Source of the DNA: Shouchella xiaoxiensis
GTDB taxonomy: Bacteria > Bacillota > Bacilli > Bacillales > Bacillaceae_D
Direction of reading: 5' to 3'
Length of the DNA stretch: 64,000 nucleotides
NCBI RefSeq assembly: GCF_016907895.1
Contig: NZ_JAFBCV010000007.1
Span: forward strand, 124,001-188,000
Shown: positions 51,143 to 60,548 of the stretch, in pieces
How the letters are laid out: every line of letters begins with the position of its first letter
Numbering within the stretch: the first letter of the stretch is position 1
Notes under the pieces: generated by a model
The model's database searches: none
Told to the model about the DNA's origin: nothing
What the model saw: the letters and a program-made list of their open reading frames with translations, nothing else
Program-made: the position numbers and the translations under genes

Positions 51143-51652
51143 TCAAACAAACTGACACATAATAATATCATCAACATATGTCCCATCATCGAGCTTCGCG
51201 TTTCTTAACAAGCGCCCCTCTTCTTGGAACCCTAATTTTTTATATAAGTGAATTCCACGCTCATTATTTGAAAACACTTCAAGCGTTAGTTTCTCAAGGT
51301 TGGGGTTCTTCTTTGCCCAATCAAGCAGCTGCGTAAGCAATCGGGTACCAATTCCTAATCCTGCATATGATTCTTTAACACTGATTCCGAGAATGCCTTG
51401 GTGGGCAAAACGCCTACTAGATGAAGGCTTAAAATGCATCATGCCAATCAGTTGCTCATCGATTTCTGCCAGCAAAATGAGCCCATCTGCATGATGGTTT
51501 TTAATCCATTCCTCTTCTTCCCTGACACTCAATGTAAACTCTTCTACGGCCGTGCCATAAAATGAAGGATTTTCTGTAAACACATGTTTCATATGCGCAA
51601 TTAGATTTGCCGCATCACTAACTTTCGCATGTCTTATTTTAAACTCAGTCAT
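51143..51652 (-). CDS. GNAT-family N-acetyltransferase
   Basis: A 169-residue GNAT protein. The start is IRHAKVSDAANLIAHMKHVF, the acetyl-CoA loop is VKESYAGLGIGTRLL and the last landmark LEVFSNNERGIHLYKKLGF fits YjaB/RimI-like members. The substrate is not known. ATGA overlap with the S51 peptidase gene shows translational coupling, so the two belong to one operon and may act on related peptide or amine substrates. It ends before the MerR promoter. Confidence 0.88.
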   Translation of the reverse strand: MTEFKIRHAKVSDAANLIAHMKHVFTENPSFYGTAVEEFTLSVREEEEWIKNHHADGLILLAEIDEQLIGMMHFKPSSSRRFAHQGILGISVKESYAGLGIGTRLLTQLLDWAKKNPNLEKLTLEVFSNNERGIHLYKKLGFQEEGRLLRNAKLDDGTYVDDIIMCQFV

Positions 51653-52314
51653 GGTTTCTCCCCCAGCTTCACGATCTGATTATGTAAGACCGTATAAACA
51701 CCACGGCCATCATAGAATTCGATTTCCCCATTTTTTAAATAGAGACCGGTTTGTTCATCAATCCCGTAACATTCCTTATTCTTATAAGTAGATGCCAGAT
51801 CAAGCAAGTGTTGTTCATCATTCCATTCACTAAAATGAACGGCAACCGCTGTATGTTTTACGAGGCCTAATCCTCGCCGTTCCAATAATCTCCCTGTGTT
51901 ATTGTCGCGCGGTGAAAGCAGACTCTCTTCCATACTTAGAATTGCACCTGCTGAAAAGCCAGCGACTGGCACACCTGCTCGAAAACGTTTTTTTAGTGCT
52001 TCTCCGATGGGCGTTTCAACCACTTCATCAATATAGCGCTCTGTATTTCCTCCACCAATTACAAGTGCACCTGCTTGGTTAATCTCTTCTACGGCCTCGT
52101 TAACCGGTACCTGCCCCAACGGAATGAACGCGCATTTTAACCCATATTCAGCCAGTTTATCCGCATAAACAGACTGATAGTTCTCCCACCCAGGACGCGG
52201 CATTACTAGAATCGTACATGATTGTCGTAGGGCTTTTTCACAAAACTGTCTAGCGAGCTTCCCCGTAAACGGAGGTCCTCCGCCAAACAAAAATAAATGG
52301 GTTTCCATTTTCAT
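51649..52314 (-). CDS. Peptidase S51 family (Type 1 glutamine amidotransferase-like) protein
   Basis: A 221-residue protein of the peptidase E/cyanophycinase family. The N-terminal strand LFGGGPPFT and LVIGGGNTERYIDEV are followed by the nucleophile loop AGFSAGAILSM with catalytic Ser and by GLVKHTAVAVHFSEW with His. Family enzymes cleave Asp-containing dipeptides or cyanophycin. The ATG at 52314 follows GAGGAGGG; the longer frame to 52467 overlaps the divergent gene and has no site. It overlaps the GNAT start by 4 bp. Confidence 0.85.
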   Translation of the reverse strand: MKMETHLFLFGGGPPFTGKLARQFCEKALRQSCTILVMPRPGWENYQSVYADKLAEYGLKCAFIPLGQVPVNEAVEEINQAGALVIGGGNTERYIDEVVETPIGEALKKRFRAGVPVAGFSAGAILSMEESLLSPRDNNTGRLLERRGLGLVKHTAVAVHFSEWNDEQHLLDLASTYKNKECYGIDEQTGLYLKNGEIEFYDGRGVYTVLHNQIVKLGEKP

Positions 52315-52390
52315 CAGCTTTCCCTCCTCTTGTATCTCTATCATACTTATTGTACAGTTTTCTGCAAAGACTGATAGAAGGAGCGAGCCG

Positions 52391-52846
52391 ATGCCGACGA
52401 TACGAATACGCACGTTTATTAAAGCTGATCGTTCTATTTGCTTTGATCTCGCCCGCGACGTGACCATTCACACTTTAACAACAGGGAATACAAACGAGCG
52501 AGCAGTTGCTGGTGTCACACATGGGTTATTAGAGCTACATGACACCGTAACATGGGAAGCAACTCATCTTGGTGTAAAGCAACGGTTGACGGCTCAAATA
52601 GTTGATTTGAATGTTCCCGCTGAATTTACTGATGTTATGGTAAATGGTGCCTTTCACTCATTTACACATGTTCACCAATTTCACGAGGTTAGCGGCGGCA
52701 CAATGATGACTGATACATTTACGTATAAAGCTCCGTTAGGGTTTCTTGGTCACATAGCAAATTTCCTGTTTCTAAAAGCCTATATGACTCGTTTTTTAAA
52801 ACAACGAACACAAGAACTAAAGCACCTAGCGGAAACCCAAAAGTAA
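52391..52846 (+). CDS. SRPBCC-family ligand-binding-like protein
   Basis: A 151-residue protein of the START/polyketide-cyclase (SRPBCC) group. It begins TIRIRTFIKADRSICFDLARDVTIH and has the long C-terminal helix FLKAYMTRFLKQRTQELK. Such proteins bind lipophilic ligands or, as here, are often labelled cell-division-inhibitor-like near YfcH-type genes. It is divergent from the S51 gene. The ligand is unknown and no polyketide or lipid genes lie nearby. Confidence 0.8.
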   Translation: MPTIRIRTFIKADRSICFDLARDVTIHTLTTGNTNERAVAGVTHGLLELHDTVTWEATHLGVKQRLTAQIVDLNVPAEFTDVMVNGAFHSFTHVHQFHEVSGGTMMTDTFTYKAPLGFLGHIANFLFLKAYMTRFLKQRTQELKHLAETQK

Positions 52847-52886
52847 AAAGCTGTTCAGCCAATAAATAGGCTAAACAGCTTTTTTA
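52845..52886. terminator. Bidirectional terminator
   Basis: A stem of about 13 bp (AAAGCTGTTCAGCC with GGCTAAACAGCTTT, one mismatch), between the convergent SRPBCC and PepSY genes. Confidence 0.85.
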
Positions 52887-52887
52887 A

Positions 52888-53484
52888 TTAATCCTTGTCA
52901 ACTTCTATAATTTCACTCGTCTCTGCATCAATCTTCACTTCGTGCTCATTACCTTCAACATCCATTGTCACATCATAGATCGTTCTTGAATTGTCACGAT
53001 CCAATGCCCAAGATCGAAGTTCACCAGCAACTTCTTCTCGTGCTAAATCAACTGCCTCATCAAGAGTGATTAGCCCTTCAAATGAAAAACCTTCTTCCTC
53101 TCTCTCAATTCCAGCTGCATCGTCTGCATCAAGAGCTTCCTCTCGCTGATGGGTGATTTCTTGCGTTGTTGCATCTATATCCATCTCATATTCGGTATCA
53201 TCATCCATACCTTCAAATTCGTATAGCATCGCACGTGTATCAAACTCCACAGATGTTAATGAAGCATCTGGATAGGCATCTTCAAACTCTTGTAAAGCAA
53301 CATTAAGATCAATATAGACACCAAGGTCGTCCATCTCATTGCTATTATTTGTGCTATCTCCTTGCTCTCCACCATTCGTAGTGTCAGGAGACTGATTGGT
53401 CTCTCCTTGAGGCTCATCTTGGTTGCATCCGACCAAAGCAGTAGCTGTTAAAGTCGCCACAAAAACCATTGACCATTTTTTCAT
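52888..53484 (-). CDS. PepSY-domain lipoprotein
   Basis: A 198-residue lipoprotein. The signal peptide ends in ALVGC near residue 21, then a Gln/Asn/Ser-rich tether and two PepSY repeats: LQEFEDAYPDASLTSVEFD with YEFEGMDDDTEYEMDID, and ITLDEAVDLAREEVAGEL ending in VKIDAETSEIIEVD. PepSY domains may inhibit peptidases or bind metals outside the membrane. The ATG at 53484 has AAAGGAG nine bases upstream; the longer frame to 53559 would hide the signal. It is acidic throughout, which suits an exterior location. Confidence 0.88.
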   Translation of the reverse strand: MKKWSMVFVATLTATALVGCNQDEPQGETNQSPDTTNGGEQGDSTNNSNEMDDLGVYIDLNVALQEFEDAYPDASLTSVEFDTRAMLYEFEGMDDDTEYEMDIDATTQEITHQREEALDADDAAGIEREEEGFSFEGLITLDEAVDLAREEVAGELRSWALDRDNSRTIYDVTMDVEGNEHEVKIDAETSEIIEVDKD

Positions 53485-53591
53485 CTTCACATACTCCTTT
53501 ATCATGTAGAATCTGTTACTACCAGTATTCTCAAAAATAGGAGAATAAAAACACGTCATGAGGTGTAAGAGCTTGTATCATCATGTAAGGA

Positions 53592-55121
53592 TTATTCACA
53601 CAGTTTATATGCTTCTGCTAAACCTTCAATTAAATCACTTGGGGTCAAGCTGTTAATTGAGAAACCTTGGTTAATTAATAGATCTGCCGCATGCCCATGA
53701 AGAAATACAGCTGTTGACAAGGCGGTTTCTAGTGGTTGCCTTGCCACTAATGCTGTAACGATACCCGTTAGCACATCACCTGATCCTCCTTTGGCAAGAC
53801 CGGCATTTCCAGAATGGTTGACCGTCATTCCCCCATTCGGATTCGCAACAATTGTGTGCGGACCCTTTAAGATGATGTGAGCCTGATAAGTCTGTGCATA
53901 CGTCTCAGCAATAGTAAATCGATATTGTTTTACAACATCAACTGACTCATTTGCAAGATGCGCCATCTCACCAATATGTGGAGTGAGAACAAGCGGAGAG
54001 CGGCGTTTTTTTACCTCATCATGTAGTTCACTTACATAAACGAGTGCATCAGCATCAAGAATGAGGATACCAGTGTAATGCTCAATGGCATGGGCAATCA
54101 TTGCTTTTATACGAGTACTTCGGCCAATCCCAGGACCAATTGCGATAGCTGCTTTCCCTTCATAAAAAGCAAAGAGTTCTTCTTCTGTCGGAGCAATCAA
54201 TCCGCTCTGCTCGCTAAATGCTGTGTACATCGCTTCTTTTACATGAGTGGCAACGGTTTGTATCGCTGTACTGACCGTACCAACAGTCGTTAACCCTGCC
54301 CCTCCTCGAATAGCCGCACTAGCTGATAATGCGGCTGCACCTGGCATTTGTTGACTACCTGCAATCACTCCAATTCTTCCATTGCTCCCTTTATGAGCAA
54401 AAGGATTCGACTTAACCCAACTATTAACCACTTCATCTTTGCCCCACACACACCGTTGCGCTTCCAGATGATTCATTGTTGCAGGCGGTATGCCAATTGG
54501 TAGCGTCTCTACCTCGCCATAGTATGGCTTTGTTGCCTCTAAATAGTAACTAAGTTTCATTAATTGTAATGTAAATGTGCGATCAGCCGATATTGGCTCA
54601 CCTTCCATTTCTGCTTCCCCTGCTGGTACACCGCTAGGTAAATCAATTGAAACAATCTCTTTATCCGCAAGGTTGATTTTTTTTATGATGGACGTATACG
54701 GTTCGCGAATGGCGCCTCTTAGTCCTGTACCGAGCATCGCATCGACAACAACGTCTACTTCACAAAGCACCTCACTCCAGGTTCGATTCATCTCTTTCCA
54801 GTAACGCCAGCGGTAGCCGCTTTGCTCGTAAACACGTTTATGAAGCTTAGCGTCTCCTTCAAAAATCGCTTCATCTTCAACAATACATGTAAGAACGGAA
54901 ACACCTTGTTCTTTGAGCATTCGCGCAACAGCAAAGCCATCGCCTCCATTGTTTCCTTTTCCTATAAATAGAAGAAAGCGTTTTTCCATCCCATATAGAT
55001 CAATTAATCTGCGAGCAATCTCTCGCCCCGCATTCTCCATCAGCACGACTCCGGGAAGACCTATCTTATTTATCGTGATTGCGTCAATGCTCGCCATTTC
55101 TTCACCAGTTACGATACGCAT
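53592..55121 (-). CDS. nnr: Bifunctional NAD(P)HX epimerase and ADP-dependent dehydratase
   Basis: A 509-residue fusion. The N-terminal YjeF-N domain (about 1-210) is the epimerase: GKGNNGGDGFAVAR and VDAMLGTGLRG. The C-terminal ribokinase-like domain has VIAGSQQMPGAAALSASAAIRGGAGL, IGPGIG and GNAGLAKGGSGDVLTG. It repairs hydrated NADH and NADPH. Length and order are normal. The ATG at 55121 is preferred, with AAGGGTGAG upstream. It is divergent from the AI-2E family gene; acpS or alr, common neighbours in bacilli, are not here. Confidence 0.95.
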   Translation of the reverse strand: MRIVTGEEMASIDAITINKIGLPGVVLMENAGREIARRLIDLYGMEKRFLLFIGKGNNGGDGFAVARMLKEQGVSVLTCIVEDEAIFEGDAKLHKRVYEQSGYRWRYWKEMNRTWSEVLCEVDVVVDAMLGTGLRGAIREPYTSIIKKINLADKEIVSIDLPSGVPAGEAEMEGEPISADRTFTLQLMKLSYYLEATKPYYGEVETLPIGIPPATMNHLEAQRCVWGKDEVVNSWVKSNPFAHKGSNGRIGVIAGSQQMPGAAALSASAAIRGGAGLTTVGTVSTAIQTVATHVKEAMYTAFSEQSGLIAPTEEELFAFYEGKAAIAIGPGIGRSTRIKAMIAHAIEHYTGILILDADALVYVSELHDEVKKRRSPLVLTPHIGEMAHLANESVDVVKQYRFTIAETYAQTYQAHIILKGPHTIVANPNGGMTVNHSGNAGLAKGGSGDVLTGIVTALVARQPLETALSTAVFLHGHAADLLINQGFSINSLTPSDLIEGLAEAYKLCE

Positions 55122-55200
55122 GACTCTCACCCTTTTTCTTCGTAGTACAGATGTATTCCCTGTTCGACTTTACTGAAACAGCGATTGGTTCTCATATTGA

Positions 55201-55228
55201 TTGGATTTTCTAAAATTTGTGGTATAGT
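55201..55228 (+). promoter_or_regulatory. Promoter of the AI-2E family gene
   Basis: TTGGAT (55201-55206) and TATAGT (55223-55228) stand 16 bp apart, 65 bp before the coding start. Confidence 0.55.
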
Positions 55229-55293
55229 ACACTTACTAATATTTTTCAAAATGAGATACATATACTTTTTAAAAGAGGAGGTTTTAGCTCGTT

Positions 55294-56388
55294 ATGATGG
55301 ATAACAAAGCATTTCGATTTGCAAGTTGGATTATCGTAATCCTTCTTATCATTTACCTTGGGTCACTCGTTAACTTCATCTTCCGACCTATTGCTGTTTT
55401 GTTTCAAACGTTATTTGCTCCAATCGTTATCGCGCTCATTATCTATTATTTGCTGAGACCATTTGTGAATATATTGAGCAAAAAGCTCCATCGTGGACTT
55501 TCCATTTTAATTGTCTTTCTAGTCTTGATTGGGATTGCAACAGGTGCGTTGCTCTATGTTGGTCCGATTCTTCAGAATCAGGTCATGTCGTTCTTTGATA
55601 ATGTACCTCGTTACGCCAATACCGTGCAAAGTTTTGTTGAAGATCTGCAAGAACAACCAGCGTTTCAAAACATTGTTGAGCAGATGGATTTTTCATTTGA
55701 AAACATTTCTAACACGATTACGGAAAACTTAGAGGGCTACCTTCAATCAGCCGTTGATAGTATTGGCTCGTTTATTAGCGCGATTGCCAACTTTGTAATT
55801 GTCGCGGTTATTATTCCTTTCGTCTTGTTCTACATGCTTAAAGACGGAAAAAAAGCACCGATGATGGTTATCAATCAGTTTCCTGCTAGAGAACAAGAAG
55901 AAGGAAATCGCGTACTAAGTGATTTAGATAGTGCACTTAGCGGTTACATTCAAGGACAAATTCTAGTTAGCGCCTGTGTCGGAGTCCTTTGTTTAATCTG
56001 GTACTTAATTATTGGGCTAGATTACGCCTTAATCTTAGCTTTAGTTGCTTTATTTACGAACGTTATCCCGTTTATCGGGCCATGGATTGGTACAGCCCCT
56101 GCCGTTGTTGTCGCGTTATTTCACTCACCGTTCACCGCACTTCTTGTTATCGGTGGAGTGGTTGTTATCCAACAAATTGAAAGCAATGTGTTCTCACCAC
56201 AAATTATGGGTAGACAGCTTTCCGTTCACCCACTGACAATTATTTTTGTATTATTGGTAGCAAGTCAATTAGCCGGTTTCATTGGTATTTTACTTGCTGT
56301 TCCGACGTACGCAGTTGGTAAAGTTATTGTTCAACATACGTACCGTCTCATTCGCATTCGCATGCGATCACGTCCAAAACGCGTTTAA
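55294..56388 (+). CDS. AI-2E family transporter (PerM-like permease)
   Basis: A 364-residue membrane protein of the AI-2E/PerM family with about eight spans. It has LFAPIVIALIIYYLLRPFVN, the long extracellular loop near 95-155, IPFVLFYMLKDGKKAP and the conserved LFTNVIPFIGPWIGTAPAVVVALFHSP segment near 250-275. Members are linked with autoinducer or Na+/H+ export; alkaliphile homologues act in sodium resistance, which is only a possibility here. The ATG at 55294 is 12 bases from AGAGGAGG; ATG at 55297 is equally possible. Confidence 0.88.
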   Translation: MMDNKAFRFASWIIVILLIIYLGSLVNFIFRPIAVLFQTLFAPIVIALIIYYLLRPFVNILSKKLHRGLSILIVFLVLIGIATGALLYVGPILQNQVMSFFDNVPRYANTVQSFVEDLQEQPAFQNIVEQMDFSFENISNTITENLEGYLQSAVDSIGSFISAIANFVIVAVIIPFVLFYMLKDGKKAPMMVINQFPAREQEEGNRVLSDLDSALSGYIQGQILVSACVGVLCLIWYLIIGLDYALILALVALFTNVIPFIGPWIGTAPAVVVALFHSPFTALLVIGGVVVIQQIESNVFSPQIMGRQLSVHPLTIIFVLLVASQLAGFIGILLAVPTYAVGKVIVQHTYRLIRIRMRSRPKRV

Positions 56389-56391
56389 ATG

Positions 56392-56438
56392 AAGCCAGCA
56401 AGCAGCCCCCTTTGAAAGGAGCCGTTTGCTGGCTTTTT
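56392..56438 (+). terminator. Terminator of the AI-2E family gene
   Basis: A 10-bp stem (AAGCCAGCAA with TTGCTGGCTT) with a long GC-rich loop and a T run, directly after the stop. Confidence 0.85.
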
Positions 56439-56523
56439 ACTCGTGCATAATCGATCTACTTTTTGCCTATACCAATTCGCTCTCTGGTACATAAGCTGAT
56501 CGTAAAGGAAAGGATGAATTCTT

Positions 56524-56742
56524 ATGTTTCGAAAACCGAGATTTCGCCCAAACGGTCCACACCCTTATGTGGAAGAATTTGTTGTAAAAGAAGTTCACCC
56601 TGTATTAACACATTATGTAACAAATAAAGTTTATCGTCATGTTCATCAATTTCCCCATCAGAACGATACCGTTATTCGTGAAACGATTGGACCACCGCCT
56701 CTTCCTCAAAGGCATCCACATTGGAAAAGGCCACCTCGCTAA
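56524..56742 (+). CDS. CotD-like spore coat protein
   Basis: A 72-residue basic protein rich in His and Pro. HPYVEEFVVKEVHPVLTHYVTN and KVYRHVHQFPHQ match the CotD family of inner spore coat proteins in bacilli (shown here only as landmarks). It lacks a signal peptide, as coat proteins do. AAAGGA precedes the ATG. A palindrome that includes the stop codon (56732-56750) may be a weak terminator shared with ykuK. The call rests on composition and the HV/HQ pattern. Confidence 0.75.
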   Translation: MFRKPRFRPNGPHPYVEEFVVKEVHPVLTHYVTNKVYRHVHQFPHQNDTVIRETIGPPPLPQRHPHWKRPPR

Positions 56743-56753
56743 GCGAGGTGACC

Positions 56754-57272
56754 TTATTTGGTGAACCGGTTTGCATAACTGCTTGCAACGAAAGAATCCG
56801 GCTTAAGTTTACCAACAAAACCAAATCGTTCTACACGTTTGATCATTTCGTCTGCATAGACATATGAGCGATTTTCTAGTTGCGAACCAAGATCCAGATG
56901 TGCTTCAAACAATAAGGCCTCTTCTCCTAATTGTGAGTTAATCAAGTTAAGCAACTGTTCCTTACGAGCTTGGGTAAATAAAATTAAAACCTGTTCAGTC
57001 AATGCCGTCTCATAAGAGAGACGTTCGTACAAATTAAGCATCTTTTCAGCAACGATTCTTTTAGTCAGACAGGCCCATGTCCCTAAATGAATCCGTTGAA
57101 CGACAATTCCAGTCACAAACCGCGTTGTCTGAGCATGTACTTGTGAATCTGTCCCTATACTGATTCTATACCTACACATTGGTTCTTCAGCAATATACGC
57201 TTCTAGCTGTGTAAACATCGATTGAAAGGAGTTCCATTTCCCATGAATAGAGGTGTAGATTGCTTCTTGCAT
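56754..57272 (-). CDS. ykuK: YkuK family RNase H-like protein
   Basis: A 172-residue protein of the YkuK/DUF458 family, a predicted RNase H-like fold. The strand and acidic landmarks RISIGTDSQVHA, TGIVVQRI and AHLDLGSQLENRSYVYADEMIKRVERFGF (near 128-157) and the ending KPDSFVASSYANRFTK are usual for it. The catalytic activity is not shown. The ATG at 57272 has a weak AGGG site. It stands in the minus direction between the CotD-like gene and a GNAT gene. Confidence 0.88.
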   Translation of the reverse strand: MQEAIYTSIHGKWNSFQSMFTQLEAYIAEEPMCRYRISIGTDSQVHAQTTRFVTGIVVQRIHLGTWACLTKRIVAEKMLNLYERLSYETALTEQVLILFTQARKEQLLNLINSQLGEEALLFEAHLDLGSQLENRSYVYADEMIKRVERFGFVGKLKPDSFVASSYANRFTK

Positions 57273-57332
57273 TAACAGGACCCTCGCTTACATATGACAT
57301 AGTTTCAGTCTATGCGCGCTGCTCCATAATAA

Positions 57333-57803
57333 TTATTTCGATGAAACCGTTTTTTCCATAAATGCAAAGACGGTTGCTTCGCCTGGCAACGTATCGAGCT
57401 TAATCGTTTTATAACCTAGCTTTTGATAGAACGCCAAATTTTTCTCACTCTTACTTCCTGTAAATAGCGCATAGACTGAGCTCTCAACAGTCTCTTCAAT
57501 CGCATCCATCAACTTTCTTCCAAGACCTTGATCCTGCCAGCTAGGGTGCACCATTAATTTCCCTATTTTCGTCGTGTCACTTTCACGCATTGCTCGAACA
57601 GAACCAACTATTTTATTCTCATTACTAACGGCTTTTAACACGACGTTCTTCGTAAAAGCCCGTTCTACGTCTTCAACTGTCTCATGGAGCGGAAGAATGG
57701 AATAATCTTTATATAGTTCCGCCTCACTTTGGTAAGCGATTTTTTGTAACTCAAGAATAGCCCTCGCATCCTGTAACGTCGCTTCCTTTATTTCAATTGT
57801 CAA
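57333..57803 (-). CDS. GNAT-family N-acetyltransferase
   Basis: A 156-residue GNAT protein: IEIKEATLQDARAILELQ, acetyl-CoA loop VHPSWQDQGLGRKLMDAIE and FTGSKSEKNLAFYQKLGY. The substrate is unknown. The start is TTG at 57803 with GGAG about eleven bases upstream. It is the second-shortest of the three GNAT genes in the window and unrelated to the others outside the fold. It lies upstream of ykuK with a 60-bp gap. Confidence 0.85.
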   Translation of the reverse strand: MTIEIKEATLQDARAILELQKIAYQSEAELYKDYSILPLHETVEDVERAFTKNVVLKAVSNENKIVGSVRAMRESDTTKIGKLMVHPSWQDQGLGRKLMDAIEETVESSVYALFTGSKSEKNLAFYQKLGYKTIKLDTLPGEATVFAFMEKTVSSK

Positions 57804-57840
57804 TGGTTCTCACTCTCCTTTCACATCATTCTATCGGAAA

Positions 57841-57872
57841 ATAAAAAAGGCAGCCATGATTCTGACTACCTT
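57841..57872 (-). terminator. Terminator of nupC
   Basis: On the minus strand AAGGTAGTCA pairs with TGGCTGCCTT with G-U pairs, followed by TTTTTTAT. Confidence 0.75.
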
Positions 57873-57878
57873 CATTCA

Positions 57879-59099
57879 TTATCCAATTAACATTCCAGCA
57901 ATGGCTGCGTTCATTAAGTTTACGAGCGTTGCGGCAATAAGTGCTTTCACACCATACTTTGCAATTAGTGGACGACGTTCTGGAACCAATCCACCTAAAC
58001 CACCTAGCAAGATAGCAATTGAACTGATATTCGCAAAACCACATAGAGCAAAGCTTGTAATAATAAAGGTCCGATCTGATAAAGTGCCCTCTGCACTTGC
58101 TAATGCATCAAATCCGATAAACTCATTAACAATCGTTTTTTGCCCGATAAAGGAACCTGCTTGAACAGCTTCTCCCCAAGGTACACCAATGACCCAAGCA
58201 ATTGGCGAGAAGACATATCCTAATATTTCTTCAAGGGTAATTGTTCCAAATCCAACCAAATTACCAACTGAACCAAGGATTAAATTGATCAAAGCGATTA
58301 GAGATACAAACGCAATTAACATCGCCCCAACATTTAGTGCAAGCTTTAAGCCATCAAGGGCACCGTTTGATGCAGCGTCGATTACATTACGTGATTCACT
58401 TTCTACTTTAAAATTGATTTTGTCCTTCGTTTCACTTACTTCTGTTTCTGGCACAAGCATTTTCGCCATCAACAAACCACCTGGTGCTGACATAAACGTC
58501 GCGGCAATTAAGTACTCGAGCGGAATTCCCATCATAGAGATTCCAGCCATTACAGAACCGGCTACCGTTGCCATACCACCTGTCATAACTGCAAATAGTT
58601 CAGAAGTCGTCATCTTGCCAAGATACGGTTTGATAAGCAAAGGCGCTTCTGTTTGACCAACAAAAATGTTTCCAGTTGCAGAGATTGACTCCGCGCGGCT
58701 CGTTTTTAACAAACGAGAAATCCCGCCACCTAAATACTTTACAATAAACTGCATGATTCCGTAGTGATATAAAATACTTATGATCGCTGAAAAGAAGATG
58801 ATAATTGGCAGTACCTGGAAGGCAAAGACATTACCCACTCCTTCAAGCGCTAATACATCGCCAAATAGCATATTGATACCTGCTTCTGACGTATTAATAG
58901 CAGCTTGGACTCCTTTTGTTAACCCTTCCAAAGCATTTCTTCCTACTTCCGTCCACAGCACGATAAAAGCAAATAAAACCTGTAGTGCCAAAGCAGTAAC
59001 TATTGTTCGCCAATTAATCGCTTTCTTGTTCGAAGAAAGTAAAAAAGCGATTCCTAATAGGACCACTATTCCCATTAAACCCCATAATACATGTTGCAT
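57879..59099 (-). CDS. nupC: Concentrative nucleoside transporter, NupC family
   Basis: A 406-residue CNT-family permease. It has about ten spans, the characteristic GQTEAPLLIKPYL near 155-167, AGISMMGIPLEYLIAATFMSAPGGLLMAKML landmarks near 190-220, and SFALCGFANISSIAILLGGLGGLVPERR near 350-377. It imports nucleosides with Na+ or H+; the long ETEVSETKDKINF loop is usual. The ATG has AGGAGG upstream. No nucleoside phosphorylase or nucleosidase gene is adjacent. Confidence 0.93.
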   Translation of the reverse strand: MQHVLWGLMGIVVLLGIAFLLSSNKKAINWRTIVTALALQVLFAFIVLWTEVGRNALEGLTKGVQAAINTSEAGINMLFGDVLALEGVGNVFAFQVLPIIIFFSAIISILYHYGIMQFIVKYLGGGISRLLKTSRAESISATGNIFVGQTEAPLLIKPYLGKMTTSELFAVMTGGMATVAGSVMAGISMMGIPLEYLIAATFMSAPGGLLMAKMLVPETEVSETKDKINFKVESESRNVIDAASNGALDGLKLALNVGAMLIAFVSLIALINLILGSVGNLVGFGTITLEEILGYVFSPIAWVIGVPWGEAVQAGSFIGQKTIVNEFIGFDALASAEGTLSDRTFIITSFALCGFANISSIAILLGGLGGLVPERRPLIAKYGVKALIAATLVNLMNAAIAGMLIG

Positions 59100-59280
59100 A
59101 ATAACCTCCTGGGTGTCATATGTATATTGTTTTCTTACTATCCCCTACTTTGTAGAGTTATTGCAGATTTTTTTTGGACAATGTTAAAAAAAGATTCTAA
59201 CAACGTTCAGCTTAAGAAAATGGTCGAACGAAGTCAATGGGGATCGAAATTGTTGTAATACTAAGTTAGCTGTTAACAAG

Positions 59281-59309
59281 AAAAGAACACGGCATAGCCG
59301 TGTTCTTTA
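59281..59309 (-). terminator. Terminator of the hydrolase gene
   Basis: A perfect 12-bp stem with a three-base loop (AAAGAACACGGC and GCCGTGTTCTTT), T-rich after it on the minus strand, beginning at the hydrolase stop. Confidence 0.85.
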
Positions 59310-60170
59310 TGCTGAATGTTGATTTAAAAACCCAATTAGTTCATCTGCGTGTTGTTCAGATCCTTTACCAAGGCAAAGCAAATGCCCCCATGTATCAAGA
59401 CAAAGTAGTTTAGCTGATTGAATGTGGCCTTTCGCATACTCTGCATGATCAAGTGGCACAATTGCGTCATTTATACTATGAACAATTAATGTAGGAACTG
59501 AAATTGAATCAAGCTCGTGTTCAAGCGAATGTTTCATTTGCTGGAGATCAATTAAAAAACCGTGACGAGAGCGCTGGAATTCTGTCATTCGGTCAAATAA
59601 ATACCAGTCCCTTGCCAGCGTTCGTTGTTTTATTTCCTCATATGGTAATTTACTATATGCTGGTGCGATTGTTTTAAAAGCAAGATCTGGTGAAAAACGC
59701 GTAAATGACGATACGCCTTTCCAAATAAATTTCTCCACATATGGGTGAAACAAACATCTGCTCAAAACCGCATCTCTTAAACGATTTTCCTTCCAAGGTT
59801 TTGTAACGGCACCTTGCAACGTAAACGTTTTAATTCGTTCTGGGTAATGGCTTGCTAAATAAATTCCTGATGGTCCTCCAGTTGATGCGGCAATTAAATG
59901 CACTTGATCAATCTGTAGTTCATTTAGTAGTTCAATATAGAAACTACATGCTTTCTCGAGCGTGCGCCCGATCTTCTTTGACGTGTGCCCGTAGCCAGCT
60001 CGAGATGGAACAATGACAGAATATCCTTGATCCACTAACTCCTCTAGTCCGAGCTGCTCCAAACAGCTTGAGTGGCCCCCATGCAAATATAAAATTGGGT
60101 CGCCTTCCCCTGTAATTGAGTATTCAAGCGTATTATCCGAGTACGAAAAAGAAGCAATGCCTCTCTCCAT
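59307..60170 (-). CDS. Alpha/beta hydrolase
   Basis: A 287-residue cytoplasmic alpha/beta hydrolase. Landmarks are ILYLHGGHSSC (oxyanion side), IAASTGG with nucleophile Ser near 96, VHSINDAIVPLDHAEY with the acid and WGHLLCLG with the His. The substrate is unknown. The ATG follows AAAGGGG. It is not closely related to the hydrolase at 7043. It stands alone before a long intergenic region. Confidence 0.85.
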   Translation of the reverse strand: MERGIASFSYSDNTLEYSITGEGDPILYLHGGHSSCLEQLGLEELVDQGYSVIVPSRAGYGHTSKKIGRTLEKACSFYIELLNELQIDQVHLIAASTGGPSGIYLASHYPERIKTFTLQGAVTKPWKENRLRDAVLSRCLFHPYVEKFIWKGVSSFTRFSPDLAFKTIAPAYSKLPYEEIKQRTLARDWYLFDRMTEFQRSRHGFLIDLQQMKHSLEHELDSISVPTLIVHSINDAIVPLDHAEYAKGHIQSAKLLCLDTWGHLLCLGKGSEQHADELIGFLNQHSA

Positions 60171-60548
60171 GTTGTCTATCCCCTTTTTAGCTTTTGTGAT
60201 TTCACTTGCAGCAAGATCGCAAAGTCTAAGACGAATCTTACTCCTCTCAAATTAGAAAGTCAACGGGTTTTTGTAGACTTTCACTCGACAAATTCATGCC
60301 ATATTCTACAAGTTGCTCTATCACCAAGATTTCCCCTACATACAGTATTCAATCGTGCATAAATGGCGCACACAAATGACCTATAGAATGAAATAATAGT
60401 GCTTCCGTGCTTGTCTTAACGTAGCAAACTAATTAACTGTCTTTAAAGATATTTCTAAAAAGATGTATACGAACATCCTTAACCGGGTATGGGACACTTA
60501 TATGCCCGTTGTGCATGTACATAAAAAGGAAAAGAGGAGTTGATGCGT
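60171..60548. other. Intergenic region before the BCCT transporter
   Basis: About 380 bp without a credible gene. It contains a 7-bp hairpin CGGGTAT with ATGCCCG (60484-60509) shortly before the transporter start and the repeat GAAAGTC...GACTTTC near 60255. I see no clear -35/-10 pair or known riboswitch. Confidence 0.4.
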